From positions 186,001-250,000 of the forward strand of contig NZ_JAIUCZ020000003.1 in assembly GCF_020176955.2 (NCBI RefSeq): DNA of 64,000 bases. The letters run 5' to 3'. Source of the stretch: Nocardia sp. alder85J. Lineage in GTDB: Bacteria; Actinomycetota; Actinomycetes; Mycobacteriales; Mycobacteriaceae. Of the stretch, positions 28,825 through 37,884 are shown in pieces. The notes beneath the pieces were generated by a model, which searched no databases, had not been told where the DNA came from, and was given only the letters and a program-made list of their open reading frames with translations. The number at the start of each line of letters is the position of its first letter. Within the stretch, counting starts at the first letter, position 1. Made by a program: the position numbers and the translations under genes.

Positions 28825-30668
28825 CGGTTCTCCTCCGTGCCGGCCAGCGCGACCTCGCCGACCGCCGCCTCGTTCAGTTCCCACAGCTGTTGATACAGAC
28901 CACCCGCGTAGCGCAGGCTCTCGTGCCGGCCCTGTTCGACCAGGGCGCCGTCGTTCAGCACCAGGATGTTGTCGACGTTGGTGATGGTGTGCAGGCGATG
29001 GGCGATGACCAGCACCGTGCGCCCGGCCACCAGCGTGGCCAGCGCATCCTGCACGGCTGCTTCGGATTCCGGGTCGGCGAAGGCGGTGGCCTCGTCGAGC
29101 ACCAGCACCGGGGTGTCGGCCAGCAGCGCGCGGGCGATCGACAACCGTTGTGCCTCACCACCGGACAGCGTCGCGTCCACGCCGATCTCCGAGTCGTAGC
29201 CGCGCGGCAGGGTGGCGATGCGGTCGTGGATCCGGGCCGCGCGGGCGGCCCGCTCCAGTGCGGCGTCGTCGGCGTCGGGCCGCGCCAGCCGCAGATTCTC
29301 CCGGATACTTGCCCCGATCAGCCGCACGTCCTGGAAGACGAAACCCACGCTGCGGTACAGATCCGCACTACCGTAGTCACGAATATCGGTGCCCGCCAGC
29401 GTGATCCGTCCGGAGTCGACATCGTGGAAGCGAGGCAGCAGCTTCGCCACGGTGGACTTGCCCGAACCGCTGGGGCCCACCAGCGCCGTCACCGTCCCCG
29501 GGGTCAGTTCGAACGAGATGCCGTGCAGGACCTGACGATCCGCGCGATAGCCGAAGCCCACGCCCTCGAAGCGCACGGTGCCGGCGGGCTCGGCGGCCCG
29601 CGCCCGCGGTGCGCCGCTGCCCGAGCTCAGCTCCGGCGTCTGCTGGAGCTCGTGCAGGCGCAGGGCCGCGGCACCGGCCGCACTCAGCGCTTGCGCGCTG
29701 TAGGCCAGCCCGAGCAGCGAACTGCCGATACCCAGCCCGACCAGCAGGAACGGCAGCAGATCCACCGCGTGCACCCAGCCGAGGCCGACCAGCGCCAGAC
29801 CCGCGACGACCACCACGGACATCACGAACACCGGGGCGATGACGACATCGGTGAGCGCCTGCACGGTGATGATGGGGGCCTTCATCTGCCGCAGCCGCTT
29901 GGTCTGCTCACCGACGGCCTGCTGGAACGCGGTGTACGCCTTGCCCGCCCGGCCGAACGCCCGCACCACCGTGATGCCGTCGACGAATTCGATCACCGTC
30001 TCCTGGGTGCGGCGCTCCGACCGGAGGAACAGGGCGGTACGGTCGCGGCCGTCGGCGTCGGCCATCCGGCTGTACAGCACCGCGTAGAGGATCAGCGGGA
30101 TCAGCAGCACCAGCGTCATCAACCAGTCGACGGCGATCAGGTAGACCAGGCTGACCAGCGGAACCGTCACGGCGGCAACGAAATCCAGCCGGGCGTGGGC
30201 CACCAGGTAGTGCAGCGCGTCGACATCGTCCTGGAGATAGGACTTCACCTCGCCGGAGCTGCGCTCGAACCAGCCCAGCGGCACCCGGGTCAGCTTCTCC
30301 GCCAGCGTGCGGCGCACCGTGAGCTGGAAGCGCGCGTCGGACAGATGCGACCAGGTCAGCGCCACCGCCTGCCACAGCGCGCGGACCACCAGCACGGCGA
30401 CCGCAAGGCCCAGCAGCCGCCACACCCGGTCGGTGTCCGGGTGCGGGGCCAGCAGTTCACGGCAGGCTTCGACGATCAGAATGAACGGAACGACCGCGCC
30501 GACCGACGTGAGGAAGACGATCACCGACGCCCCGGTGAGCGTGCGCTGCACCGGCGCGAGAATCTCCTTGCGGGCCGCGGTCTCCCGGGCCTTGCGCTGC
30601 TTCACTACCGATCTCGGTGGCCGGTTCCCCGTATCCGCCGCGGGCAGCGGCGCGGCCTCTACCGTCAT
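28821..30668 (-). CDS. irtA: ABC transporter, IrtA-like without the siderophore-interaction domain
   Basis: A 615-aa half-transporter: hydrophobic segments between about residues 40 and 330 (for example GASVIVFLTSVGAVVPFILI), then the nucleotide-binding domain with GPSGSGKST, LSGGEAQRLSIARALL and VLVLDEATAFADPES. Mycobacterial IrtA is longer because of an N-terminal FAD-binding SIP domain; that domain is missing here and is encoded separately at 26013-26720. The ATG at 30668 has a strong AAGGAGG 7 nt upstream. An iron box lies at 30723-30741. It forms a heterodimer-type operon with the IrtB-like gene through a 4-nt overlap. Confidence 0.87.
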   Translation of the reverse strand: MTVEAAPLPAADTGNRPPRSVVKQRKARETAARKEILAPVQRTLTGASVIVFLTSVGAVVPFILIVEACRELLAPHPDTDRVWRLLGLAVAVLVVRALWQAVALTWSHLSDARFQLTVRRTLAEKLTRVPLGWFERSSGEVKSYLQDDVDALHYLVAHARLDFVAAVTVPLVSLVYLIAVDWLMTLVLLIPLILYAVLYSRMADADGRDRTALFLRSERRTQETVIEFVDGITVVRAFGRAGKAYTAFQQAVGEQTKRLRQMKAPIITVQALTDVVIAPVFVMSVVVVAGLALVGLGWVHAVDLLPFLLVGLGIGSSLLGLAYSAQALSAAGAAALRLHELQQTPELSSGSGAPRARAAEPAGTVRFEGVGFGYRADRQVLHGISFELTPGTVTALVGPSGSGKSTVAKLLPRFHDVDSGRITLAGTDIRDYGSADLYRSVGFVFQDVRLIGASIRENLRLARPDADDAALERAARAARIHDRIATLPRGYDSEIGVDATLSGGEAQRLSIARALLADTPVLVLDEATAFADPESEAAVQDALATLVAGRTVLVIAHRLHTITNVDNILVLNDGALVEQGRHESLRYAGGLYQQLWELNEAAVGEVALAGTEENR

Positions 30669-30722
30669 TACTGTGCCTCCTTGCCGAATCATCCACATCA
30701 TCACACAATCCGGCCACCGAAG

Positions 30723-30741
30723 GTAGGTAAGGCTAACTTTC
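30723..30741. promoter_or_regulatory. IdeR-like iron box (irtAB-like operon)
   Basis: GTAGGTAAGGCTAACTTTC matches the IdeR consensus at 14 of 19 positions, with the central AAGGCTAAC core intact. It lies 55 nt upstream of the irtA-like ATG and 49 nt upstream of the divergent pseudouridine synthase. Confidence 0.65.
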
Positions 30742-30789
30742 ACAACCCGGATGCGCGGGCGGCCCTGCTCACGGCTACCGTCGAGGTCG

Positions 30790-31725
30790 ATGCGACGCAG
30801 GCAGGTCCCCCCGCTCCCCCAGCGCCACGGTCTCGACCCGGCGCGCCTGCGGCTGCCCGAGGAGGGCTCCTGGGCGACGGTCCGCGATCACCTGGTGGAA
30901 CGGCTGCCGCGGGTGCCCGCCGCCCGGATCGACGAGATGCTGGCCGCCGGGGCCATCGTCGACCTGGACGGGCCGATCGCGCCGGACGCCGCCTACGTCC
31001 CGGGTGGCGCCGTCTGGTTCCACCGGGACCTGCCCCGGGAGACGCCGGTGCCGTTCGAGATCACCGTCGTGCATCGCGACGAGACCCTGCTGGTGGTCGA
31101 CAAACCGCATTTCCTGTCGACCATCCCGCGGGGGCAGCACATTCTCGAGACCGCGCTGGTGCGGCTGCGCCGGGAACTGGACCTGCCCGCGCTGATCCCG
31201 GCGCACCGGCTGGACCGGGCCACCGCGGGCCTGGTGCTGTTCGTGATCGACCCCGCCCGGCGCGGCGCCTATCAGATGCTGTTCCAGCGCCGCCGGGTCC
31301 GCAAGGAGTACCGGGCCGTCGCACCCGTCGACCCGCGACTGGCCCTGCCGCTGACCATTCGCAGCCGGATAGTCAAGGAGCGCAATATTATTCGCGCCTT
31401 CGAAACCGACGGCGAGCCGAATGCCGAAACGCGGGTGGAATTGGCGGAGCAACGCGGCGGGCTCGGGCTGTATCGGTTGCTCCCGCACACCGGGCGCACG
31501 CATCAGCTACGGCTGCACATGAATTCGCTGGGCATCCCGATTCTGGGCGACGACTTCTATCCCGAACTGGTCGACAAACCCGTGGACGACTTCACCAGGC
31601 CACTGCAATTACTCGCCGCGACACTGGAATTCACCGATCCCGTGACCCACGAACCGCGCCGCTTCGAGACCACCCGGACGTTGCGGGCGTGGACGGATCC
31701 ACAAGGCTGGGCCGCCACCGGGTGA
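30790..31725 (+). CDS. RluA-family pseudouridine synthase
   Basis: A 311-aa RNA-modifying enzyme. An N-terminal S4-like region (WATVRDHLVERLPRVPAARIDEMLAAG) precedes the catalytic domain, which carries the signature LIPAHRLDRATAGLVLF with the catalytic aspartate, a VRKEYRAVA block and the late GLYRLLPHTGRTHQLRLHM block. It would isomerize uridine in rRNA or tRNA. The ATG at 30790 has GAGG close upstream; the longer frame beginning at 30751 runs into the iron-box region. It is divergent from the irtA-like gene, but nothing suggests a role in iron uptake. Confidence 0.88.
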   Translation: MRRRQVPPLPQRHGLDPARLRLPEEGSWATVRDHLVERLPRVPAARIDEMLAAGAIVDLDGPIAPDAAYVPGGAVWFHRDLPRETPVPFEITVVHRDETLLVVDKPHFLSTIPRGQHILETALVRLRRELDLPALIPAHRLDRATAGLVLFVIDPARRGAYQMLFQRRRVRKEYRAVAPVDPRLALPLTIRSRIVKERNIIRAFETDGEPNAETRVELAEQRGGLGLYRLLPHTGRTHQLRLHMNSLGIPILGDDFYPELVDKPVDDFTRPLQLLAATLEFTDPVTHEPRRFETTRTLRAWTDPQGWAATG

Positions 31726-31813
31726 CGGCCGCCACGGCACCGGTCCACTCGGACATCCCCGCCATCCACACGGGCCTGGCACACTCCCGGCAATCGCTCG
31801 TACACTGGCCACG

Positions 31814-32554
31814 ATGTCTCGGAGCAGTCACGATGCCCGGCCGCTGCCGGGCCGGTTGCGCGCCCACCTCGATGTGGTGGTCGTGGTGCTGGCGCTCGCC
31901 TGCACCGACCTGATCGCGCACTACACCGTGGCCTGGGCCGGGGTGTTCACCGTGCCGCTCGCGGTGGCGGCGCTGGTGGCGCTGATGCGGCGGCGCGGCA
32001 TCGGCTGGGCCGAGCTGGGGCTGGGACGCCGGCACTGGCGGCGCGGCGCTCGCTATGCGCTGGTGGCGGCAGGTCTGGTGATCGCCGCCGCCGCGATCGG
32101 CGTCGCGCTGCCGATCACCCGGCCGTTCTTCCTCAACAATCGCTACGCCACGGTGTCGGGGGCGCTGCCGGCCTCGCTGGTACTGATCCCGCTCCAGACG
32201 GTGATTCCCGAGGAGTTCGCGTTCCGCGGGGTGTTGCACGGCGCCCTCGACCGCGCGTACGGGGTGCGCGGAGTGTTCGCGGCCGGATCCCTGCTGTTCG
32301 GGTTGTGGCATGTGGCGTCGTCGATGGGACTCACCTCCGGCAACCGGGGCCTGAGCGCGATCCTCGGCGGCGGCCTGTTCGGGCAAATATCCGGCATCCT
32401 GCTTGCCGTGGCGGCCACGGGCGCCGCGGGCTTCGTCTTCACCTGGCTGCGGCGGCGCAGCGGCAGCCTGCTGGCACCCATCGCGCTGCACTGGTCGCTG
32501 AACGGCGCGGGCGCCGTGGCCGCCGCGCTGGCCTGGCACGTCGCCCTGCACTGA
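31814..32554 (+). CDS. CPBP-family intramembrane metalloprotease
   Basis: A 246-aa membrane protein with about seven hydrophobic segments. The CPBP (CAAX protease/bacteriocin-processing) motifs are present: VIPEEFAFRGVLHGAL (motif 1, two glutamates and arginine), FGLWHVASS (motif 2 histidine) and IALHWSLNGAG (motif 3 histidine). Substrates are not known. It stands alone 88 bp after the pseudouridine synthase. Confidence 0.85.
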   Translation: MSRSSHDARPLPGRLRAHLDVVVVVLALACTDLIAHYTVAWAGVFTVPLAVAALVALMRRRGIGWAELGLGRRHWRRGARYALVAAGLVIAAAAIGVALPITRPFFLNNRYATVSGALPASLVLIPLQTVIPEEFAFRGVLHGALDRAYGVRGVFAAGSLLFGLWHVASSMGLTSGNRGLSAILGGGLFGQISGILLAVAATGAAGFVFTWLRRRSGSLLAPIALHWSLNGAGAVAAALAWHVALH

Positions 32555-32700
32555 CCGCGACTCGCCCGGAATTGCGGCACTCCGCCGAAATGATCACCGA
32601 CGCCGATTACGGCGCGCCACAGCAACTTCGGACGCTGCGGAAATGACTAGAGCATTGACCACGAGGTGGTAACGGATTACTCTCACTGCGATCACACATA

Positions 32701-32714
32701 TGTTCGAACGAACA
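32701..32714. promoter_or_regulatory. 14-bp palindrome upstream of the large DUF2637-like gene
   Basis: TGTTCGAACGAACA consists of two perfect 6-bp inverted arms (TGTTCG / CGAACA) around AA. It lies 46 bp upstream of the ATG at 32760 in an AT-richer stretch, so it may be an operator. The paralogous gene at 38085 does not have it. Confidence 0.4.
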
Positions 32715-32759
32715 CATTTTCGATAACCGAGACTGTACCTGCTCCGGGAAGGGCGCGCC

Positions 32760-35700
32760 ATGATGGACGACCAGTCGTCCGGAAGTGCCGGCAGTTCTGA
32801 GATCGCCGCCCTACGGCAGCGGGTGGCCACGGCCCGGGGCAAATTGCCGTTGCAGACCGATCCGGCACTGCTCGAGGCCATGTCGGACACCGAGATCGCC
32901 GCCGAACGCGAACTCGCGGAATGGATCCGGGCCCAGCGGCGGCGCCAGCGCAAACGCTCGATCAGCGCCGAACTGGCCGCCGAGCAGCGCGACCGCCGGG
33001 TGGCCGACTCGATCCAGCGCTCCGACGAGGCCGACGCGCACTGGCATCGCCGCGCCCTCGCCGCCCGCCGCCGCGTCTCCAGCCCCGATGCCCGGCTCGC
33101 CCAGCTCTACCGCCGCGCCGAATGGTCCTCGCGCGCCCTCATCGCCGTCGTCGTCCTCGGCATGGTCTGGGCGGGTGTGAACGTCCAGCACAATCTGGTA
33201 CCCAGCGGCGACATGACCGACCCGCTCTACTGGCTCAGCTACGGCTTCGAAGCCATGATCTCCATCCCCATCATCACCATCATGGTCGTCGCCACCACCG
33301 CCGCCCGCTGGGGCCGCGACCTCCCCCGCGGCAAGATCGCCATCCTGGAGATCGGCCTGCTCGGCATCACCATCGGCCTCAATGCCGGGCCGCACATCGC
33401 CGCCGGTCGCACCGCCCATGCCGCCGAGGCCGCCATCGCCCCCATCATGGTCGGCGTCATCATCTGGCTGCACGCCTGGGTCTCCGCCCGCTACGCCATG
33501 CTCATCGACGGCGCACCGGTCGTGGACGCGCACACCGGCCCTTCCGCCCCTCGGACGGTGACGATCCCGGTCCCCGCTGCCCTGTTCCCGCGCCAGGACG
33601 CGCCGCACACACTGTCGACAGGCACCACCGACGGTCCGCTCCCGCACCCGGCGGACGACGAGCCGTACGAAGTCCCGAGCCACCAGGCGGCCACCGCACA
33701 TGTTCCCGCCGAACATCTCCGGCCCGCACCGGAGAACGGTGGGACCACAACGGCCCTGACCGACCCGATCCCGATGTCCCCGCTGCCCCGGCCCGTCGCC
33801 GACCCGATCCGGCCGTCCGCGCGCAACGCCAGGAACGGCCGTGAGCCCGGACTCGGCTACGTCGGCCGCAACGGATACGAATTCACCGCGAATCCCGGCG
33901 GTCGCCTGGGCGACGGCGGTCACAACGGATCGAACGGCCACGATCCCCGCAACGGGCACAACGGCAGCGATCCCGACGGCCGGCGCAATCCGAACGGCCA
34001 CGCCGGCCCGGCCGATCGAACCAGCAACAACGGCGCGAACGGTCACAACGGCAACGCAATCCGCAACGGCAACGCCGGCCACAGCTCGCAGCACGGCCAG
34101 GACGGTCGCTCCCACAACGGCCACAACGGAATCGGATACGGCCGCAACGGATACGACAGCGGCAGTCGAAACGGCCACAGCGGTACGAACGGGCACGCCG
34201 TCCAGGGTGACCACACCTCCCGCGATGACGAGACCACCCGAAACAGCCGCGGCGGCAAGACCGGCGCCGATTCCGGGAACAGCCGTAACGGCAATCATGT
34301 TCCGGGAACCGACGACCCGGGCGGTGACGACAGTAGACACCTGAACGGTCACGCCCTGAACGATCGTGGCAACACTCGCGACATCGACCACCCCGACGGC
34401 GCTTCGGTCCACAACGGTCACAGCCTTCAGGACGACCGGGACACGGTTCGCAGTGAGGGGCACGGCCGCAGCGAGGGCCGGAACGGCTACGGCAGCCACG
34501 ATGTGCACCAGCACGACGGCGATGATCGGTCCGACCGAGTTGGTAGCGACCACGACCGGCATGACGCAGCCGAGACCCGGAACCTGCACGAGGACAACGA
34601 CACTCATGGCCTCAATGCCGCCGGGCACGATCACCTCGGCCGGACGAGTGACCGCAACGGCGATGATGCACGCGATGGAAGCAATGGCGTGCAGTACGTT
34701 CGAAACGGCCGCAGCGCCGGCAACCCGGCCGGAGACCACCCGGGTGCGGACGGCCGCGGCGGAGACGAGCGCAGCGCACACGGAGGACAGGAAACCGGAC
34801 GTGTCACCGGCGCCGACTCCCCCACCGCGAGACAGGCGACGGCACCGCGAAAGACCAATGGGCACAACCACCCGCGCGCCGCGCTCGACGCTGATCGAGC
34901 CGGCGAGGCCGGCATGAGCGACCCCGCCATCGCGGATCCCGCGATGGCGGCCGTCGCGAACAACGCTGGGGCCGAACTGGTTACCGCCGCTGCCACCGCG
35001 CGCCCCACGGCAACTACTCGATCGAACGAGCAGCAGGCACCTGCCACGGGCATCGACACGCCGCCCCCAGCGGCTACTCGCCCGGCCTCCCGGACGAACG
35101 CGCAATCCGCACCGGCCGCCCTCGCCGGACCGGAAGTACAGCCCACCTCGGATCCACAGGCGAGCACATCAGCCGCACTACCCGGACTCGAAATACACCC
35201 GACCGCAGATTCGCACTCGGTGCCGCAGGCACACACACAGCCCGCGCCCGCTGGACCGGAGGCGCGGTCCACGGCGACGGCACGGTCGACGTCACGGACG
35301 AAGCAGCCGGAACCGGCTGCACTGCCCGGACTGGAGATGCCCGCCTCGGAAGCTCGTCCCGCCCGCAAGAAGGCGGAGGCGCAACCCGCTCCCCGGCCCG
35401 AATCGTCCTCACGCCGAAGCCAGAACAACCGATCCGAGGCGAACGCGGAGACGTCCGCCGGCTCGGGCGCATCCGAGTCGACCGGTAGTCGCCGCCGTCT
35501 GGCCGAGGCCGACCGCTGGGTCCAGCCGCTTCCGATTCCCGCCGACACGCTGTACTCCGACAGCGACGATTTCGACACCGACATCGCGGACCGCGAGATC
35601 TGGGCGGTGGCGCGGGAGATCTCCGAGCGCGGAATGTCGCGCCTGCCGATCGACCAGCTCGCCGAGATGCTCACCCTTGCCGACCAGTCCTGGACCCCGG

Positions 35701-35792
35701 CCGCGATCGGTGCGGAAACGGGAATGTCCGGATCATCCGTCCTGCGGATCCTGGAGGCCGCACGCCGCCTGCGCGCTACCGCCTACAGCTGA
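32760..35792 (+). CDS. DUF2637/SpdB-like membrane protein with long disordered region and C-terminal HTH
   Basis: A 1010-aa protein in three parts. Residues 1-115 are charged and helical (AERELAEWIRAQRRRQRKRS). Residues 120-250 hold about four membrane segments (LIAVVVLGMVWAGVNVQHNL, IPIITIMVVATTAARWG, IAILEIGLLGITIGLNAG, APIMVGVIIWLHAWVSARY), resembling DUF2637 proteins of actinobacterial mobile elements. Residues about 255-930 are low-complexity, with a Gly/Asn/His-rich section (NGH repeats, about 380-660) and a Pro/Thr/Ala section. The last 80 residues look like a helix-turn-helix (LAEMLTLADQSWTPAAIGAETGMSGSSVLRILEAARRL). It is a paralogue of 38085-39332. The ATG pair at 32760/32763 is used. 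Function unknown; the domain call is from pattern memory. Confidence 0.72.
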   Translation: MMDDQSSGSAGSSEIAALRQRVATARGKLPLQTDPALLEAMSDTEIAAERELAEWIRAQRRRQRKRSISAELAAEQRDRRVADSIQRSDEADAHWHRRALAARRRVSSPDARLAQLYRRAEWSSRALIAVVVLGMVWAGVNVQHNLVPSGDMTDPLYWLSYGFEAMISIPIITIMVVATTAARWGRDLPRGKIAILEIGLLGITIGLNAGPHIAAGRTAHAAEAAIAPIMVGVIIWLHAWVSARYAMLIDGAPVVDAHTGPSAPRTVTIPVPAALFPRQDAPHTLSTGTTDGPLPHPADDEPYEVPSHQAATAHVPAEHLRPAPENGGTTTALTDPIPMSPLPRPVADPIRPSARNARNGREPGLGYVGRNGYEFTANPGGRLGDGGHNGSNGHDPRNGHNGSDPDGRRNPNGHAGPADRTSNNGANGHNGNAIRNGNAGHSSQHGQDGRSHNGHNGIGYGRNGYDSGSRNGHSGTNGHAVQGDHTSRDDETTRNSRGGKTGADSGNSRNGNHVPGTDDPGGDDSRHLNGHALNDRGNTRDIDHPDGASVHNGHSLQDDRDTVRSEGHGRSEGRNGYGSHDVHQHDGDDRSDRVGSDHDRHDAAETRNLHEDNDTHGLNAAGHDHLGRTSDRNGDDARDGSNGVQYVRNGRSAGNPAGDHPGADGRGGDERSAHGGQETGRVTGADSPTARQATAPRKTNGHNHPRAALDADRAGEAGMSDPAIADPAMAAVANNAGAELVTAAATARPTATTRSNEQQAPATGIDTPPPAATRPASRTNAQSAPAALAGPEVQPTSDPQASTSAALPGLEIHPTADSHSVPQAHTQPAPAGPEARSTATARSTSRTKQPEPAALPGLEMPASEARPARKKAEAQPAPRPESSSRRSQNNRSEANAETSAGSGASESTGSRRRLAEADRWVQPLPIPADTLYSDSDDFDTDIADREIWAVAREISERGMSRLPIDQLAEMLTLADQSWTPAAIGAETGMSGSSVLRILEAARRLRATAYS
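33146..33284 (+). repeat. 139-bp DNA block identical to 38462-38600 (copy 1)
   Basis: This block within the membrane-domain coding region of the 1010-aa gene is base-for-base identical to 38462-38600 in its paralogue, while flanking regions differ, including many silent changes. It encodes 46 residues around GVNVQHNLVPSGDMTDPLYW. Recent gene conversion between the two genes is the simplest explanation. Confidence 0.9.
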
Positions 35793-36473
35793 ACTGGTTA
35801 CGCGCCTGCGGAGAACCTCGTCCCAGACAGTGTCACTGTTCGAGAGAATCGGCCGACCGGATTCGCGGTCGGGCAGGGCCACGTCCCGTGGATCCTTCTG
35901 GTGGACACGGCGTCTGTGACGGGCCCGGACCGACCGCTGCCTGCGCACCATGGATCCGCTCGACCACCTACTGCTACCGGTTATCGAGCTACAGCATGAC
36001 CGGCCGAGTGCTGCTCCAGCAGTTGCCGTTCCGAGGCGTGCCCTCGGGTATCCGGCTGTGTTCCGCAGCGCGTCCGGACCCGCAAGTCCACCGGCATCCC
36101 TACGCACCTCCGGTCCGCTACCAGCGCCGTCACGTGCTGCCCGACCGCACCCAGCTGGAACTGTTCTCGTTCCCGGACCCGCCGGCGCACCCCCGCGCGG
36201 CCGGAGGCACAGAGCCTGCGGCGCCTGGCCCACGTGGTGACGGATGTGGCTGCGGCCGAGCTGCGGGCACGGAGAGTTCCGACCGAGGCGGTCCGGGTCG
36301 ACGAGTACGCGGGAAAGCGGTCGGCCTGCTTCACCGACACCGATGGGTTGGCGCTGGGGTCGTACGAAGTGTTCAACTGCCTGGGGTCGCCAGCGACGCC
36401 TGAACCGGTCCGAGTTCTCCCGAACCGGCGGCCGTGCCGTACCGAGCGCTGGTCGAGAATGAACCCGGGCGAC
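35793..36473. other. 681 bp with no convincing gene; possible decayed coding sequence
   Basis: Open frames exist here but none has a recognisable family. Two plus-strand pieces in different frames look partly coding by codon use: one around 36080-36190 (encoding TQLELFSFPDPP) and one from about 36200 to 36400 (LRRLAHVVTDVAAAELRARR, then VDEYAGKRSACFTDTDG). Their frame mismatch would fit a frameshifted relic. No toxin partner for the neighbouring DUF433 gene is recognisable on the minus strand. Confidence 0.4.
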
Positions 36474-37121
36474 TCAGGCAAGCTCAGCCCGGACAATTTC
36501 CTGCACTTCCACTTCATCGAGTCCGTATTCACCGGCGACGACAGCGATCGGTTCCCCGGATTCGAAGAGGTCGATGATCGCGCTGACGGGTACATTGCTC
36601 CGTTGCAGCACCGGTCCGCCCCAATTGATCCGGGAGTCGATCACGACCGGCGCCGTCGCCGGGAAGCGCGGCAGTCGCAGTCGCGTGGCGTACCCGGAAT
36701 CTCCCCAGTCGATACCGCCGAGGTACCCGGTGACGAACTCGCGCACCGGTATCCGGCGGCCGTGCACCCGAGCGGGCTCGCCATCGCTGTACTCGACGAG
36801 CAGATCGATACCGTCGGTCGCGATGCGCTCGTTCCCCAATGCGTATTCCGTGCCGAAACGTGCGCGCAGGTCCGCGACCGCCGCGTGGGTACGAGCCGTG
36901 CCGAACCGCAGCTCGGTATGGAGCGCACGGAGCACATATACCTCGACGAGCCCGATGAAGGGAATGGTCACTCGGCTGCCGCGCTCCGGTGGCAGCCGGT
37001 GGACGAGGCGGTGGCCGTCGGCATCCGCCGAGAGCCACGAATACACGGTCCGTTTCGGGACGACGAGCTGGTGCGACACATCGGCTGGAGTGAACAGCGC
37101 GTCGTAGAACACATCGGCCAT
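36474..37121 (-). CDS. DUF433 antitoxin-like DNA-binding protein (VapB45-like)
   Basis: A 215-aa protein. The N-terminus looks like a MerR/HTH-type DNA-binding domain (LFTPADVSHQLVVPKRTVYSWL), the middle is helical (VEVYVLRALHTELRFG), and the C-terminal 60 residues match DUF433 (VVIDSRINWGGPVLQRSNVP, then VSAIIDLFESGEPIAVVAGEYGLDEVEV). This architecture is seen in VapB45-type antitoxins, whose partner is a PIN-like toxin usually encoded directly downstream. Here the downstream 680 bp holds no such gene, so it appears orphaned. Either it is a solitary regulator or its toxin has decayed. Confidence 0.75.
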   Translation of the reverse strand: MADVFYDALFTPADVSHQLVVPKRTVYSWLSADADGHRLVHRLPPERGSRVTIPFIGLVEVYVLRALHTELRFGTARTHAAVADLRARFGTEYALGNERIATDGIDLLVEYSDGEPARVHGRRIPVREFVTGYLGGIDWGDSGYATRLRLPRFPATAPVVIDSRINWGGPVLQRSNVPVSAIIDLFESGEPIAVVAGEYGLDEVEVQEIVRAELA

Positions 37122-37278
37122 CAGCGCACGCCCCCGGGCTCATCCGATTCTCTGACGATCTCATTTCTTAGCAGAAGCCGCCACGGCACGCGCATCCCGT
37201 TGTTCGTTGCGTTCCGGCGATCGCCGTGATGGCATGGGCGGAACCGGCCGCCGCGGCCGGGAACCGGACGGGGTTGCC

Positions 37279-37884
37279 ATGGATGTCGATGTGCTGGAGC
37301 GACTCTGGCGGTCGTGGGGTGAGCGCGGGGTGGGGCTGAGTGCCGCCGAATGGGGACGGGCGACCCGGCTGCCGGGGTGGACCGTGCAGGATCTTTTCGC
37401 GCATGTGGCGCCGGATCCCAAGGTGCTGCACTTCTTTCGTGGGCCGCTGGTCGCGGAACCTGTGATCGCCGGTGGGGCGGAGTTGCTGCGAGCGCTGCAC
37501 GCACCCGGCGGGGTGACCCGCACCCGGGCCGACGAGATCGCCGCCGGCGCACGGCAGGCCGCCGCGGTGGGTACCGAGGTGTTGTCGCGGTACTTCACCG
37601 ATACCGGGGCCGAGGCGATCGGGGTGCTGCGGGCGGCCGATCCTGCGCTGGGACGGCACTATCCGCAGGTGGGGAGTGTGAGTGTCGGGGCGATCGTGGA
37701 GGCGGCGATCGTGGAGGCGACCGTGCACCTGCTGGATCTGATCGCGGCGGTCGGCGGGACGGATGTGCCGGAGGACGGGTTGCGGCGGACCGTTCAGATC
37801 CTTGCCGCGGTACCGGATCCGGTGGTCTTCATCGAATCCGTGACCGGCCGGGGCGAGGGGACGCCGACGCCGATTCTGCGCTGA
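37279..37884 (+). CDS. Maleylpyruvate isomerase / mycothiol-dependent (DinB-like) family protein
   Basis: A 201-aa protein whose N-terminus (LERLWRSWGERGVGLSAAEW, then TRLPGWTVQDLFAHV) fits the mycothiol-dependent maleylpyruvate isomerase N-terminal domain, a four-helix DinB-like fold that binds metal and uses mycothiol. The middle (VGAIVEAAIVEATVHLLDLI) carries the histidine expected in the third helix. The substrate is unknown; many such actinobacterial proteins act on diverse thiol adducts. The ATG at 37279 is chosen because the family's first helix begins there; the ribosome-binding site (GGGG) is weak. Confidence 0.75.
   Translation: MDVDVLERLWRSWGERGVGLSAAEWGRATRLPGWTVQDLFAHVAPDPKVLHFFRGPLVAEPVIAGGAELLRALHAPGGVTRTRADEIAAGARQAAAVGTEVLSRYFTDTGAEAIGVLRAADPALGRHYPQVGSVSVGAIVEAAIVEATVHLLDLIAAVGGTDVPEDGLRRTVQILAAVPDPVVFIESVTGRGEGTPTPILR

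Noticed and set aside
28890-31913. 1007-codon open frame on the plus strand
   Set aside because: Antisense to the irtA-like gene and out of frame with the pseudouridine synthase; low-complexity composition.
32701-32714. LexA/SOS box
   Set aside because: The half-sites are in the orientation and spacing GTTCG-AA-CGAAC, not the CGAAC-N4-GTTCG arrangement of actinobacterial SOS boxes.
36474-37229. Plus-strand frame continuing from 36234 through the DUF433 gene
   Set aside because: Beyond about 36470 it is antisense to a gene with a clear DUF433 domain and normal codon use.
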